From an uncultured Bacteroidota bacterium (lineage in GTDB: Bacteria > Bacteroidota > Bacteroidia > Bacteroidales > P3), in assembly GCA_902784865.1 (NCBI GenBank), contig CACZWL010000003.1, positions 62,001-126,000 on the forward strand: a stretch of 64,000 nucleotides of DNA. The letters are read 5' to 3'. Of this stretch, positions 18,877-26,916 are shown piece by piece. The first letter of the stretch is position 1. Every line of letters starts with the position of its first letter. The position numbers and the translations under genes were made by a program. The notes under the pieces are model-generated. The model did no database searches. It saw only the letters and a program-made list of their open reading frames with translations, and was not told the DNA's origin.

Positions 18877-18937
18877 TTTATACTATTATATTTGTTTTCA
18901 ATAATTTAAACACTCCCCACTGTTGAGGAATAAAGTG

Positions 18938-18945
18938 CAAAGGTA
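18938..18945 (-). promoter_or_regulatory. Probable -7 box (TACCTTTG) for arcC
   Basis: The minus strand reads TACCTTTG, matching TAnnTTTG, about 60 bases upstream of the carbamate kinase start in an AT-rich gap. Confidence 0.55.
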
Positions 18946-18989
18946 CGAAAAAAAACGAAATCGCTATATATTTTTATGAACAATATGTA

Positions 18990-19026
18990 AAAAAAAAGCA
19001 GCCGCCCGGCATCGGACCGGGCAGCT
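18990..19026 (-). terminator. Rho-independent terminator after the Spy/CpxP-like gene
   Basis: On the minus strand AGC-C-GCCCGG pairs with CCGGGC-A-GCT (one mismatch, 7-base loop), followed by nine T residues. It ends the sigma factor operon. Confidence 0.85.
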
Positions 19027-19053
19027 TGATAAAAAACCTCAATATAAATTCAT

Positions 19054-19491
19054 TCATTTCCGCTTGCCGGAAGAGCCTTTCTTGTCGCGGCGCTGCTTGG
19101 CGCTGCTGCGGAGCTCCTGGCGCTGCTCGCGGGTGAGCACCTGGTCGATGCGGACCTTGGTGGTGTACATCTCGCGCGATATTTCGGTCTGGATACGGGC
19201 TTCGCGCTCGAAGAGTGGGAAGATGGCCTGCGAGTGGTCGCCGTCGGCGTCCATAAGGGTGCTGATGCTGTCGCGGACGGCTTTCTGCTGGGCGCGGAGG
19301 TGGCCGACGCGGTTCTTGGACTCGGTGGTGATGGCCTCGAGCTTGCGCTTCTGCACGGCGCTGAGGTCGCTGACGATCTCGGTGATGTCGGGGTGGCGTT
19401 CCTTGTCGCCATGGCCGCGGTGGTGTGGGGCCTGTGCGGCGGCCGAGAGAGCCAGCGCGAAGGTTGCGATGAGGAGGAGGTATTTTTTCAT
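19054..19491 (-). CDS. Spy/CpxP-like periplasmic protein
   Basis: The 145-residue protein starts at the ATG at 19489-19491, which begins a good signal peptide (MKKYLLLIATFALALSAAAQ). The mature part is all-helical and charged, with two LTxxQ-like motifs (LSAVQKRKLEAI and LTREQRQELRS) as in CpxP, Spy and ZraP envelope-stress proteins. It follows an ECF sigma factor and a short membrane protein with a 19-base gap, and a strong terminator follows. It could be a periplasmic chaperone or a sensor feeding the sigma/anti-sigma pair. The family match is moderate; the role is inference. Confidence 0.82.
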   Translation of the reverse strand: MKKYLLLIATFALALSAAAQAPHHRGHGDKERHPDITEIVSDLSAVQKRKLEAITTESKNRVGHLRAQQKAVRDSISTLMDADGDHSQAIFPLFEREARIQTEISREMYTTKVRIDQVLTREQRQELRSSAKQRRDKKGSSGKRK

Positions 19492-19510
19492 GATTTGTGA
19501 GGATTGGCGT

Positions 19511-19843
19511 TTACTGTTCGTCGGTGTCGTCGTAGAGGTATTCGATGGGGTTAACGGCGGCGCTCTCGACGGTGCCGTAGAAGTCGTAGTCTTGGGCAAA
19601 GGCCATCATGGAGGAGATTTGCTCTTCGTCGTAGGAACGGGAATAGAGGATGGAGACGTTGATGACGACGAGTGCGGCGACGGCAGCGGCGGCAGTGACG
19701 GCGATGCGGCGCCAGACAAGGGGCCGGCTGGCCGGGCGGAGGTAGGGGTGCTGGCGCACCTCGGCCATGACGCTGTCGACGACGTCGACCTGCCGTGGGC
19801 AGGAGAGTTGCGAGAGTTCTTGTAACCGTTCTTCGATATTCAT
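19511..19843 (-). CDS. Short single-pass membrane protein, candidate anti-sigma factor
   Basis: The 110-residue protein starts at the ATG at 19841-19843, which overlaps the sigma factor stop by four bases (ATGA), a sign of translational coupling. The N-terminus (about 1-44) is polar and helical and includes CPRQVDVVDSVMAEVRQHPY. A single hydrophobic helix follows (about 45-66), then a short periplasmic tail rich in acidic and aromatic residues. Position, topology and size fit an anti-sigma factor, but no zinc-binding (ZAS) motif is present. It could also be a small membrane co-regulator. Confidence 0.78.
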   Translation of the reverse strand: MNIEERLQELSQLSCPRQVDVVDSVMAEVRQHPYLRPASRPLVWRRIAVTAAAAVAALVVINVSILYSRSYDEEQISSMMAFAQDYDFYGTVESAAVNPIEYLYDDTDEQ

Positions 19844-20373
19844 TGTTTTATTTCTTTTGCAAGGTTCTTTTTGGCTCGGAATATGAGGGATTCGACTTTG
19901 CTGAGGCTGCACTGCATCACGTCGGCGATGTCGTTGTAGGAGAAGTTTTCGAAGGAGAAGAGGACCAGGGCCGTGCGCTGTTCGTCCTTGAGGCGGCCGA
20001 TGGCCTCGCGGAGCTGCTGCATTTGCTCGTCGTAGATCATTTGCTGCTCGGCGTTGCGGTCGGTGGAGGGTTGCTCGGGGCGGTAGTCGTCCTGGTCGGC
20101 GCTGACGAAGCGGCGCGACTTGTTCATCATCTTGCAGACGACGTTGACGGTGATGCGGTAAATGAAAGAACTCAGTTTCGAATCGAAGCGGAAGCGCGGC
20201 AGCGCGGAGTAGAGCTCGACGAACACTTGCTGTGTCACCTCGTCGAGTTCGAGCTTGTTGCCGGCGAGTTTGTAGGTGAGGTTGGCCACAATCTGCTGGT
20301 AGCGCCGCACGATGTCGGCATAGAGTTCGGTCTCGCCGGAGAGTATTCTCTCTACTATTTGCTTGTCTTCCAC
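19840..20373 (-). CDS. ECF sigma factor (RpoE-like)
   Basis: The 177-residue sigma-70 family protein has region 2 (about 20-90; YADIVRRYQQIVANLTYKLA, VTQQVFVELYSALPRF) and region 4 (about 120-175; LKDEQRTALVLFSFENFSY, IADVMQCSLSKVESLIFRAK). It heads a three-gene unit with a membrane protein and a Spy/CpxP-like protein, resembling envelope-stress sigma systems. It probably autoregulates, but its target promoters cannot be told from one window. Confidence 0.95.
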   Translation of the reverse strand: MEDKQIVERILSGETELYADIVRRYQQIVANLTYKLAGNKLELDEVTQQVFVELYSALPRFRFDSKLSSFIYRITVNVVCKMMNKSRRFVSADQDDYRPEQPSTDRNAEQQMIYDEQMQQLREAIGRLKDEQRTALVLFSFENFSYNDIADVMQCSLSKVESLIFRAKKNLAKEIKQ

Positions 20374-20474
20374 AGGCTCAATTCGTAATTAGGTACGGTG
20401 TATAGTTGTTTTCTTGCAGGAATTTTATTTTTTTTTCAATATTTTTCCCGAGGGGTTCCGGAGGGGGGAGGGAG

Positions 20475-20544
20475 GTATCTGTTGGGTATCTGGTTCGTAT
20501 ATTGTTCGACTCTGGAGCGATTTGGCGCGATTTGAACAGGTTGG
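20475..20544 (+). repeat. Interspersed ATCTGGTAGGT element, copy 4 (second tail)
   Basis: Diverged units (TATCTGTTGGGT, ATCTGGTTCGT) are followed by TTGTTCGACTCTGGAGCGA and the tail GATTTGAACAGG. It is preceded by a purine-rich GGAGGGGGGAGGGAGG run. It lies between the ECF sigma start and the hslR 3' end; nothing else is seen in that 188-base gap. Confidence 0.75.
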
Positions 20545-20561
20545 TTGCCGGGAGACTGGGT

Positions 20562-20933
20562 TTATTTGTACTTAAAGTCCTCTATCTCACGGCGTTCGCG
20601 CTTGGTGGGACGGCCGACGCCGCGGTCGCGCTTCTCGAAGGCATACTGGCGGGCCATGCGTATACGTTCGTACTCCTCCTCGGGGGTGCGGTCGATCATG
20701 AAGCCCTGGACGAGAGGCGCGCCGACGCGGTTGGGGGGGATGGCCAGCACCTCTATCTCCTTGTGCAGCTGGTCGATATTGAGGCTGAAACGCTCGCCGA
20801 CTTTGACGTCGTGCGAGGGTTTCAGTTCGCGGCCGTCGGCGGTCATGGTCACCTTGCCACATTGGCAGGCGTCGGCCGCCATGGAGCGGGTTTTGTATAG
20901 GCGCACGGCCCAAAGGTACTTGTCGAGGCGCAT
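20562..20933 (-). CDS. hslR: S4-domain RNA-binding protein, Hsp15-like
   Basis: The 123-residue protein has an N-terminal S4 RNA-binding domain (MRLDKYLWAVRLYKTRSMAA, CQCGKVTM) and a basic C-terminal extension (RDRGVGRPTKRERREIEDF), as in heat-shock protein 15. Hsp15 binds free 50S subunits that carry stalled nascent chains. It begins 6 bases after the stop of the TonB-like gene, so it is the last gene of the exbB-exbD-tonB string. Confidence 0.92.
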   Translation of the reverse strand: MRLDKYLWAVRLYKTRSMAADACQCGKVTMTADGRELKPSHDVKVGERFSLNIDQLHKEIEVLAIPPNRVGAPLVQGFMIDRTPEEEYERIRMARQYAFEKRDRGVGRPTKRERREIEDFKYK

Positions 20934-20939
20934 GGGGGA

Positions 20940-21674
20940 CTAGATTTTGAAGATATAGGTGATGGTGCCTTTCTGCACCTCCTGAGCCTTGGTGTCGGCG
21001 TTGAAGCGGGCTTTGAGGGCTGCGGCCTTGGCCTGGCTGACCATGGCGGCGTCGGTGAGCGTCGAGCCTTTGGCGGGGCCTTCGACGCGGGTGACGCGGC
21101 CCTGCTGGTCGACCCAGATGTCGATGACGATGCTGCCCTGGCGGTTGGAGTTGTAGGTGGGCTTGGGGAGCGAGACGGCGCTGCGGCCTGCAAGCGAGAA
21201 GCTGCCGCCGTGGCCACCGCTGCCGGTGTAGTTGCCCGAGTTGGGGTTGCCGTCGGGTTTTCCCTGGTTTCCAGCGCCTTCGGTGACGCCCTGGCTGCCA
21301 CCGCCCTGGCTGTTGCGCTTGCCGGGGAAGAGGGCGTTGCGGTTGATCTCGGGCTCCTTGTTCTCGACCACGGGCTGCTCCTGGGCGGCGGGGTTGGTGA
21401 CGTTGCCGGGGTTGGGGCTGGAGGGCATGGCCATGGACGCCTCGGTGCGCTGGGTGGCCACCTGCTGCTGCGCAGCGGGCGGAGCATAGGACGAGGCCTC
21501 GCTGCTGGGCTGCGGGCTGTTGCCCAAGCCGAAGTCGCTGTCGCCCACGTTGACCTCGACCCCCTCCTCGGGAATGGGCGGGTCGGGCGGATTGTAGCCG
21601 AAAGCCAGCAGTATCGCTACGATGACTGCCATGAGGAGGGCGGTGCCGATGCCGGATTTCAATTGGTTGCTCAT
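20940..21674 (-). CDS. TonB/TolA-like energy transducer
   Basis: The 244-residue protein has one N-terminal membrane helix (about 9-27), a long Pro/Gln/Asn/Gly-rich periplasmic linker (about 28-165) and a C-terminal TonB-type domain (about 175-244; VIDIWVDQQGRVTRVEGP). It lacks a conspicuous Pro-Lys repeat. With ExbB and ExbD immediately upstream (4-base overlap with exbD) it would transmit proton motive force to outer-membrane receptors such as the one at 2.8-5.2 kb. A TolA-like role cannot be excluded. Confidence 0.9.
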   Translation of the reverse strand: MSNQLKSGIGTALLMAVIVAILLAFGYNPPDPPIPEEGVEVNVGDSDFGLGNSPQPSSEASSYAPPAAQQQVATQRTEASMAMPSSPNPGNVTNPAAQEQPVVENKEPEINRNALFPGKRNSQGGGSQGVTEGAGNQGKPDGNPNSGNYTGSGGHGGSFSLAGRSAVSLPKPTYNSNRQGSIVIDIWVDQQGRVTRVEGPAKGSTLTDAAMVSQAKAAALKARFNADTKAQEVQKGTITYIFKI

Positions 21675-22084
21675 TGCTTGGGTGATGTTGCCAGAATGAC
21701 TTTGTGCTTGGTGCCGGAAGAGGCATTGAGGTTGTTGACGGCGTCGATGACGTTGACGATATACTGCACGGGCACGGTCTTGTCGGCACGGAGGACGACG
21801 CAGGCGTCGTCGATGCCCTGCTCGATGCCGGCGGCGATGGAGGGCTCGAGGGCTTCGACGGGCACGGCGGTCTCGCCGACGTAGAAGTTGTAGGCCTCGT
21901 CGATATAGACGGTGACGTTCTGCTTGGCCATGGTCTTGCTTGAGCTCTCGGGCAGCAACAGCTTGACGGCGTTGGGGCTGATGAGGGTCGAGGTGATCAT
22001 GAAGAAGATGAGCAGGAGGAACACCAGGTCGGACATGGACGAGGAGTTGGACTCGATGCGTACTTTATTCTGTAACTGAATCAT
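21671..22084 (-). CDS. exbD: ExbD/TolR family biopolymer transporter
   Basis: The 137-residue protein has a single N-terminal membrane helix with the conserved Asp at its head (SMSDLVFLLLIFFMITSTL) and a periplasmic ExbD/TolR domain. It forms the stator and proton channel with ExbB. It overlaps the next gene by four bases, so translation of exbD and the TonB-like gene is probably coupled. Confidence 0.94.
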   Translation of the reverse strand: MIQLQNKVRIESNSSSMSDLVFLLLIFFMITSTLISPNAVKLLLPESSSKTMAKQNVTVYIDEAYNFYVGETAVPVEALEPSIAAGIEQGIDDACVVLRADKTVPVQYIVNVIDAVNNLNASSGTKHKVILATSPKQ

Positions 22085-22112
22085 AACAGTTGTGAGTTAT
22101 GAGTTATTTTCT

Positions 22113-22817
22113 TCAGGCGGGCTCGTGGAGGAGGTCCATGAACTCGTTGGCGCGCACCTCGAGGTCGAAGACGACCTTGTTGATACGGGTGACAAGGAGG
22201 TTGTAGAGGAAGTAGGCGATGATGCCGACGATGAGGCCGCCGACGGTGGTGACCATGGCCTGGTAGATACCAGTGGCAAGGAGCTGGATATCAATGTTGT
22301 TTCCAGCGTGTGCCATATCCTGGAAGGCGGTGATCATGCCGGTGACGGTGCCGAGGAAGCCGAGCATGGGGCCGAGCGAGGAGACGGTGGCGACAAGGGA
22401 GACGCGCTTCTCGAGGTTGGCGACCTCGAGCTTGCCCTCGTTCTCGATGGCGGCCTGGATGTCGGGCAGCGGACGGCCGAGACGGGAGAAGCCCTTGGCA
22501 ATCATGCGTCCGAGGGGAGAGTCGGTCTGGCGCGAGAGGTCGCGGGCGGCATCGACATTGCCCTCGTGGACATACTGGCGAATGGTGTTCATAAACTGGT
22601 TGTCGGCCTCGCCTTTAAGGGCGCCGTTGAGGGTGAGGTAGCGCTCGATGAAGATGTAGACGGCGAGCACCAGCAGGAGGGCGAGGATGAGCATAATCCA
22701 GCCACCGTTGAGGGCCATGTCCCAGAGGGTGATACGCTCGGGCGCGGTCGAGTTGATGACATCGGCGGCGGTCTGCACGGCCGAGTCGCTTTGAATCAAA
22801 AGAAGTGGGTTCATCAT
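22113..22817 (-). CDS. exbB: ExbB/TolQ/MotA family proton channel
   Basis: The 234-residue inner-membrane protein has three hydrophobic segments (around 30-55, 130-155 and 175-200) and the family signature spanning EKRVSLVATVSSLGPMLGFL and GTVTGMITAF. The N-terminus is longer than in minimal ExbB and may carry a further hydrophobic stretch. It is first in the exbB-exbD-tonB-hslR unit; the 28-base gap to exbD contains a short GTGAGTTATGAGTT repeat. Confidence 0.94.
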   Translation of the reverse strand: MMNPLLLIQSDSAVQTAADVINSTAPERITLWDMALNGGWIMLILALLLVLAVYIFIERYLTLNGALKGEADNQFMNTIRQYVHEGNVDAARDLSRQTDSPLGRMIAKGFSRLGRPLPDIQAAIENEGKLEVANLEKRVSLVATVSSLGPMLGFLGTVTGMITAFQDMAHAGNNIDIQLLATGIYQAMVTTVGGLIVGIIAYFLYNLLVTRINKVVFDLEVRANEFMDLLHEPA

Positions 22818-22884
22818 GTGTTATTGTTTTTTTTTGTTTGTGCTTGTTATAACGTGATACTTATTATTTTATTGTATAAGGGGT

Positions 22885-23469
22885 TCAGAAAGTGAGGCTG
22901 AAGCCCACCGTCGGGTGCAGCCCGGAGGGCAGCGGCTGCAACGAGGGCATGATGCTGAGCGAGAGGTCGTCGTCAATCTGGAAGTCGAAGAGGTGGCCGA
23001 AGACGTAGGCATCGACGAGGTTGAGGGCGTAGATGCCGACGGCGATGATGACCATGAGCTGGAAGTTGCGGTTGTAGGAGTTGTAGAGGCTGTAGATGTT
23101 CGAGGTCGGGTAGTTCTCGTAGCCCTCGAGGTTGGTGGCCTCGCCGTGGTTGCGGCGGTAGAGGTACTCGTCCTTGAACTTGACCATGTTGTTGTAGTTG
23201 TTGTAGGCCAGGTAGCCCATGCCTGCGAGGGCGCCGTAGATGATGGGCACCTTCCACGCCTGGCGGTTGTAGACCTGCCCGCCGCCGGGGATGAGCGACC
23301 AGAGCAGGGCCTTGCTGGCGGAGTGCTCTTCGGGGACTATGACCTGCTTATGCTCCCTCGGAGCTGGGCGTATCTTGCGGACCATGGACGAGTCGACCTG
23401 CTGGGCGGCGCCGCCGAGGGGTGCCGCCAGGAGGAGTGCCATAATCAGCCAGTAGCCCGGACGTTTCAT
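22885..23469 (-). CDS. DUF5683 domain membrane protein
   Basis: The 194-residue protein has a signal-like hydrophobic N-terminus (to about residue 22, GGAAQ), a conserved region with small-residue-rich membrane segments (SKALLWSLIPGGGQVYNRQ, YGALAGMGYLAYNNY) and a further segment (LMVIIAVGIYALNLVDAYVF). This matches DUF5683, which in Bacteroidetes is commonly found beside parAB. The start overlaps the parB stop by four bases. Function is unknown; an envelope role linked to chromosome segregation is speculative. Confidence 0.88.
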   Translation of the reverse strand: MKRPGYWLIMALLLAAPLGGAAQQVDSSMVRKIRPAPREHKQVIVPEEHSASKALLWSLIPGGGQVYNRQAWKVPIIYGALAGMGYLAYNNYNNMVKFKDEYLYRRNHGEATNLEGYENYPTSNIYSLYNSYNRNFQLMVIIAVGIYALNLVDAYVFGHLFDFQIDDDLSLSIMPSLQPLPSGLHPTVGFSLTF

Positions 23470-24356
23470 TTGCTGTCCTTGTCGAGCAGCGCCACAATGC
23501 GCTGGAAGTCACTGTCGGAATTGAAGAGGATGGTCAGAGAACCCTTGCCGCGTTGCGAGCGCTTGATTTCGACAGAGGACTGGAGGTAGTCCTTGAGGCG
23601 GCTCTGGGCGTCGGCATGGAACGTCGGCAGGTCACCGCGCTTGCGGACGGGGGCCGCGGGCTTCTTCTTGGCGCTCTTGGCCATGGCCTCGGCCTGATGG
23701 ACCGAGAGGTGGCGCTCGATGATGGCGTGGAGGATCTCCAGGTGGAGGTCGATATCCTCGACATTGACGAGGGCGCGGGCATGGGCCATGCTGATCTGGT
23801 CGTTGCTGAGGGCCAGCTGCGTCTCGGCCGGCAGGTTAAGGAGGCGGAGGTAGTTGGTGATGGTGGAGCGGTTCTTGCCGACCTTCTCGCTGAGCTGGTC
23901 GTGGGTGAGCTGACACTCCTCGATGAGGGCCTTATAGGCAAGGGCCACTTCCATGGCGTTGAGGTTCTCGCGCTGTATGTTCTCTACGAGCGCCATCTCC
24001 ATCATCTGGTTGTCGGTGGCCACGCGGACGTAAGCCGGGACCTCCTTGAGGCCGGCGAGCTGCGAGGCGCGGCAGCGGCGTTCGCCGGCGATGAGCTGGT
24101 AGGAGCCGTCGGGCATGCGGCGCACGGTGACGGGGGTGATGACCCCCTGCTGGCGGATGGACTGAGCCAGCTCGGCGAGGGCCTCGTCGTCGAATTCCTT
24201 GCGGGGCTGGTAGGGGTTGGCCACAATCTTGGCGAGGGGTATCTCGCTGATGGCGGCGGTGACGGTGTTGCCTTGGGCGGCATCGAGGTCGATGTCGGGA
24301 AGGATAGAGCCCAGACCCCGGCCCAGGCCACCGGCTTTCTTATTCTTCGCTATCAT
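23466..24356 (-). CDS. parB: Chromosome-partitioning protein ParB
   Basis: The 296-residue protein starts at MIAKNKKAGGLGRGLGSILP (ATG 24354-24356), which overlaps the parA 3' end by 17 bases. It has the N-terminal ParB/Spo0J CTPase domain (IVANPYQPRKEFDDEALAEL; GERRCRASQLAGL), a helix-turn-helix (about 150-200; LSEKVGKNRSTITNYLRLL) and a C-terminal dimerisation region. Its parS site (canonical palindrome TGTTTCACGTGAAACA) was not found in this window. Confidence 0.95.
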   Translation of the reverse strand: MIAKNKKAGGLGRGLGSILPDIDLDAAQGNTVTAAISEIPLAKIVANPYQPRKEFDDEALAELAQSIRQQGVITPVTVRRMPDGSYQLIAGERRCRASQLAGLKEVPAYVRVATDNQMMEMALVENIQRENLNAMEVALAYKALIEECQLTHDQLSEKVGKNRSTITNYLRLLNLPAETQLALSNDQISMAHARALVNVEDIDLHLEILHAIIERHLSVHQAEAMAKSAKKKPAAPVRKRGDLPTFHADAQSRLKDYLQSSVEIKRSQRGKGSLTILFNSDSDFQRIVALLDKDSK

Positions 24357-25125
24357 TGCTCTGTTTATTACGTGTAAGTATCTCCTGGGCGAGGTTGAGG
24401 TAGTTGATGGCGCCGGTCGAGGTGGCGTCGTGCATGATGATGCTCTTGCCGTAGGAGGGCGCTTCCGCCAGGCTGGTATTGCGGTAGATAAGGGTCTCGA
24501 AGACGAGCTGTTTGAAGTGGCTGCGGACATCTTCCACAACTTGACGGGCAAGGCGGAGGCGACGGTCGTACATGGTGATGAGGAGGCCTTCGATGGCAAG
24601 GTTGGGGTTGAGGCGCGTCTGGACGATGCGGACGGTGTTGAGGAGCTTGCCGAGGCCCTCGAGGGCGAAGTATTCGCTCTGGATGGGGATGATGACGGAG
24701 TCGGAGGCCGTGAGGGCGTTGAGGGTGATGAGACCGAGCGAGGGGGAGCAGTCGATGATGATGTAGTCGTAGCGGTCGCGGAGGGGACCGAGGACGCGGG
24801 CGAGGTGCTGCTCACGGCCTTTCTCGTTGACAAGCTCGACCTCGGCGCCGACAAGGTCGATGCGCGTCGGCAGGAGGTCGAGGTTGGGCGTGTCGGTCTC
24901 GAAGATGACGTCTTCGGCCTCGGCCTGTCCGAGGATACACTCGTAGACGCTGCTCTCGAGTTCATCGGGGTTGACGCCGATTCCGGAGGTGGCGTTGGCC
25001 TGGGGGTCGCAGTCGACGAGCAAGACGCGCTTCTCGAGCACGGCCAGCGAGGCCGAGAGGTTGACGGCCGTGGTGGTCTTCCCTACCCCACCCTTCTGGT
25101 TGGCGATGGAGATGATTTTGGCCAT
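24340..25125 (-). CDS. parA: Chromosome-partitioning ATPase ParA (Soj)
   Basis: The 261-residue ATPase has the deviant Walker A motif KGGVGKTT (residues 11-18), Walker A' VLLVDCDPQANATSG and Walker B IIIDCSPSLGL. Length and motifs are those of chromosomal ParA/Soj. It acts with ParB on the nucleoid to segregate origins. The start is 6 bases after the stop of the DUF3276 gene, so the operon is DUF3276-parA-parB-DUF5683. Confidence 0.97.
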   Translation of the reverse strand: MAKIISIANQKGGVGKTTTAVNLSASLAVLEKRVLLVDCDPQANATSGIGVNPDELESSVYECILGQAEAEDVIFETDTPNLDLLPTRIDLVGAEVELVNEKGREQHLARVLGPLRDRYDYIIIDCSPSLGLITLNALTASDSVIIPIQSEYFALEGLGKLLNTVRIVQTRLNPNLAIEGLLITMYDRRLRLARQVVEDVRSHFKQLVFETLIYRNTSLAEAPSYGKSIIMHDATSTGAINYLNLAQEILTRNKQSNDSEE

Positions 25126-25131
25126 GAGGCG

Positions 25132-25470
25132 TCAGAATTTGAAGTCGATATCGTCAAGCTTGCTGTCCACCTCGTCGGGGCGCCAGGTATCTTCGACGAC
25201 AACGGGCGGCGGCACGATACCTGTCTCGATGAACGAGAGGGCGTTCTCGAATCCTTGACGGAACTTATCAAAATCCTCCTTGTAGAGAAACATCTTGTTC
25301 TTCTCGAAGTAGAACTCGCCTGTGCGGTTGTCGAACAGTTTGCGGCTTTCGGTAATGGTAATAAACTTGTCACCACCACGTGTTTCTTTCACATCGAAGA
25401 AATATCTACGCTTGCCGGCGGGGATGGCTTGGCTGTAGAGTTCTTCCTTTCTTTGCTCTTTGTTGTCCAT
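25132..25470 (-). CDS. DUF3276 family (PUR-alpha-like) nucleic-acid-binding protein
   Basis: The 112-residue protein has the beta-strand-rich PUR core (RRYFFDVKETRGGDKFITIT, GEFYFEKNKMFLYKEDFDKF) found in Bacteroidetes DUF3276 and related to Borrelia BpuR, which binds RNA and DNA. An acidic C-terminal tail follows (DEVDSKLDDIDFKF). It is first in the parAB operon, with a -7 box at 25503-25510. A regulatory or nucleoid-linked role is inference from the fold and position. Confidence 0.88.
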   Translation of the reverse strand: MDNKEQRKEELYSQAIPAGKRRYFFDVKETRGGDKFITITESRKLFDNRTGEFYFEKNKMFLYKEDFDKFRQGFENALSFIETGIVPPPVVVEDTWRPDEVDSKLDDIDFKF

Positions 25471-25502
25471 AACTCAATATTTATTACTATGTTTTTGAAT
25501 TG

Positions 25503-25510
25503 CAAAATTA
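25503..25510 (-). promoter_or_regulatory. Probable -7 box (TAATTTTG) for the DUF3276-parAB operon
   Basis: The minus strand reads TAATTTTG, 33 bases before the DUF3276 start, in the AT-rich gap 25471-25612. That gap also contains a single TTATCAACA (25551-25559 region), a near-match to a DnaA box. Confidence 0.55.
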
Positions 25511-25612
25511 CTATTTTTTTTCCATACACGCCCGCGGTGGCAGATAAAGTTATCAACAGCAAGCTATTAATAGCAACGTCTCGGGGCTTGTTTGATGGTG
25601 TGTACTAGCGGT

Positions 25613-26905
25613 TTATTTCTTGTGTGTCATGATGTCGAGGATGGTGTCGTCGGTGGCACACATGCCCTCTTTGCCGAGGCGGCCGAGGTTGCGGATGGAG
25701 CAGTCGACACACTCCTCGCTAAGGCCGTCGGTGGTCTCGACGACATGGCCGTTGGTGGCAAGGAGGGCGCAGACGTAGGCGCTGTAGACGCCGGAGGCCA
25801 TCTTGAGGGCGCAACTGGGCTTGGCGCCGTCGCAGACCATGCCGGCAAGGGTGTTGATCATGTTTTTGATGGCGTAGCAGACTTCGCGGTAGCCGCCGCC
25901 GTTGAGGTAGGTGAAGGCTGTGGCGACGCCAATGGTGGCGTTGACGATGCCGCACATGGCGCTGAGGCGTCCGATGCCGCGCTTGATGTAGATAGACATG
26001 AGGTGGTTGAGCACGAGGGCACGCGTGACCTGCTCGGTGGAGCAGCCCTTGAGGGTGCCGTAGTAGTAGGCCGGGAGGGTGCAGGTGATGCCCTGGTTGC
26101 CTGAGCCTGAGTTGGAGTAGACGGGCAGCGGACACCCGTCCATGCGGGCATCGGAGGCGGCGACGGTGCGCGCCACGACGGTATGTATAAGGTCGCCTCC
26201 GGCCTGTTTCAGCAGGAGTTCGCCGGTGTGCAGACCCATGCCGGGGCGGCCGTAGTCGGAGGCCGCGTCGTTGAGCTCGGCGGTGGCGTTGATGAACTCC
26301 AGCTCGTCGAGAGGGGCGGTAGTGGCATAGTCGTAGACCATGCGGGCGGTGAGTTGGAGTTCGGGGGCTTGATGCTCGGCGCCGGGGGCCGCGTCCTCCT
26401 CCTGCTGGTGGAGGGACAGCTGCTCGTCGAGGAGCACCTGGCTGCCCTGCTTGAGGAAGACGAAATTGGTGTGGCGGCGGGCGATGACGGCGGTTGCCGT
26501 GTCGGTGCCGGCGGCGACGACACACTCGATGTACAGTTTGTCGGAGGTCTCCTTGACGCCGATGTCGATACGCTGGGCGTTGGCCTCGAGCCAGCGTTTG
26601 GCATCGGCGACCTTGTCGGCGGGGAGCGTGAGGACCTCGAGGCCGCGGTCGGGGTCGCCGTGGGTGACGGCCATGGCTACGGCGATGGGGAGGCCAATCA
26701 TTCCGGAACCCGGTATGCCGACGCCCATGGCGTTCTTGAAGACGTTCTTGCTGAGGCGCAGGCGTATGCTCGCAGGCTCGGAGCCGAGGAGGGTGCAGGC
26801 TTTGGCCACACAGAGGGCCACAGCGCCCGGCTCGGTGCAGCCCGTGGCGGGCACCACTTCCTGCTGGAGTATGGCTTTCAGTTGTTTGCGGATATTCTCT
26901 TCCAT
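25613..26905 (-). CDS. UPF0597 / L-cysteine desulfidase-like protein (CyuA/YhaM family)
   Basis: The 430-residue cytoplasmic protein has the family cysteine motif ATGCTEPGAVAL (about 20-31) and the conserved stretches KNAMGVGIPGSGMIGLPIA, SNSGSGNQGI and GRLSAMCGIVNATIGVA. The three cysteines that bind the Fe-S cluster in characterised homologues appear to be retained (GCTEP and the C-terminal CGI/CDG region). Homologues degrade L-cysteine to pyruvate, ammonia and sulfide. Older annotations call it serine dehydratase alpha-like. It starts 11 bases after the dnaB stop. Confidence 0.92.
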   Translation of the reverse strand: MEENIRKQLKAILQQEVVPATGCTEPGAVALCVAKACTLLGSEPASIRLRLSKNVFKNAMGVGIPGSGMIGLPIAVAMAVTHGDPDRGLEVLTLPADKVADAKRWLEANAQRIDIGVKETSDKLYIECVVAAGTDTATAVIARRHTNFVFLKQGSQVLLDEQLSLHQQEEDAAPGAEHQAPELQLTARMVYDYATTAPLDELEFINATAELNDAASDYGRPGMGLHTGELLLKQAGGDLIHTVVARTVAASDARMDGCPLPVYSNSGSGNQGITCTLPAYYYGTLKGCSTEQVTRALVLNHLMSIYIKRGIGRLSAMCGIVNATIGVATAFTYLNGGGYREVCYAIKNMINTLAGMVCDGAKPSCALKMASGVYSAYVCALLATNGHVVETTDGLSEECVDCSIRNLGRLGKEGMCATDDTILDIMTHKK

Positions 26906-26916
26906 TCCGTTGTGGG

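Noticed and set aside
23466-25125. parS site beside parAB
   Set aside because: No TGTTTCACGTGAAACA-like palindrome seen in the operon or nearby.
25545-25565. Replication origin near parAB
   Set aside because: Only one near-match to a DnaA box (TTATCAACA) and no AT-rich unwinding repeats or dnaA; another lone match at about 9364 is no better.
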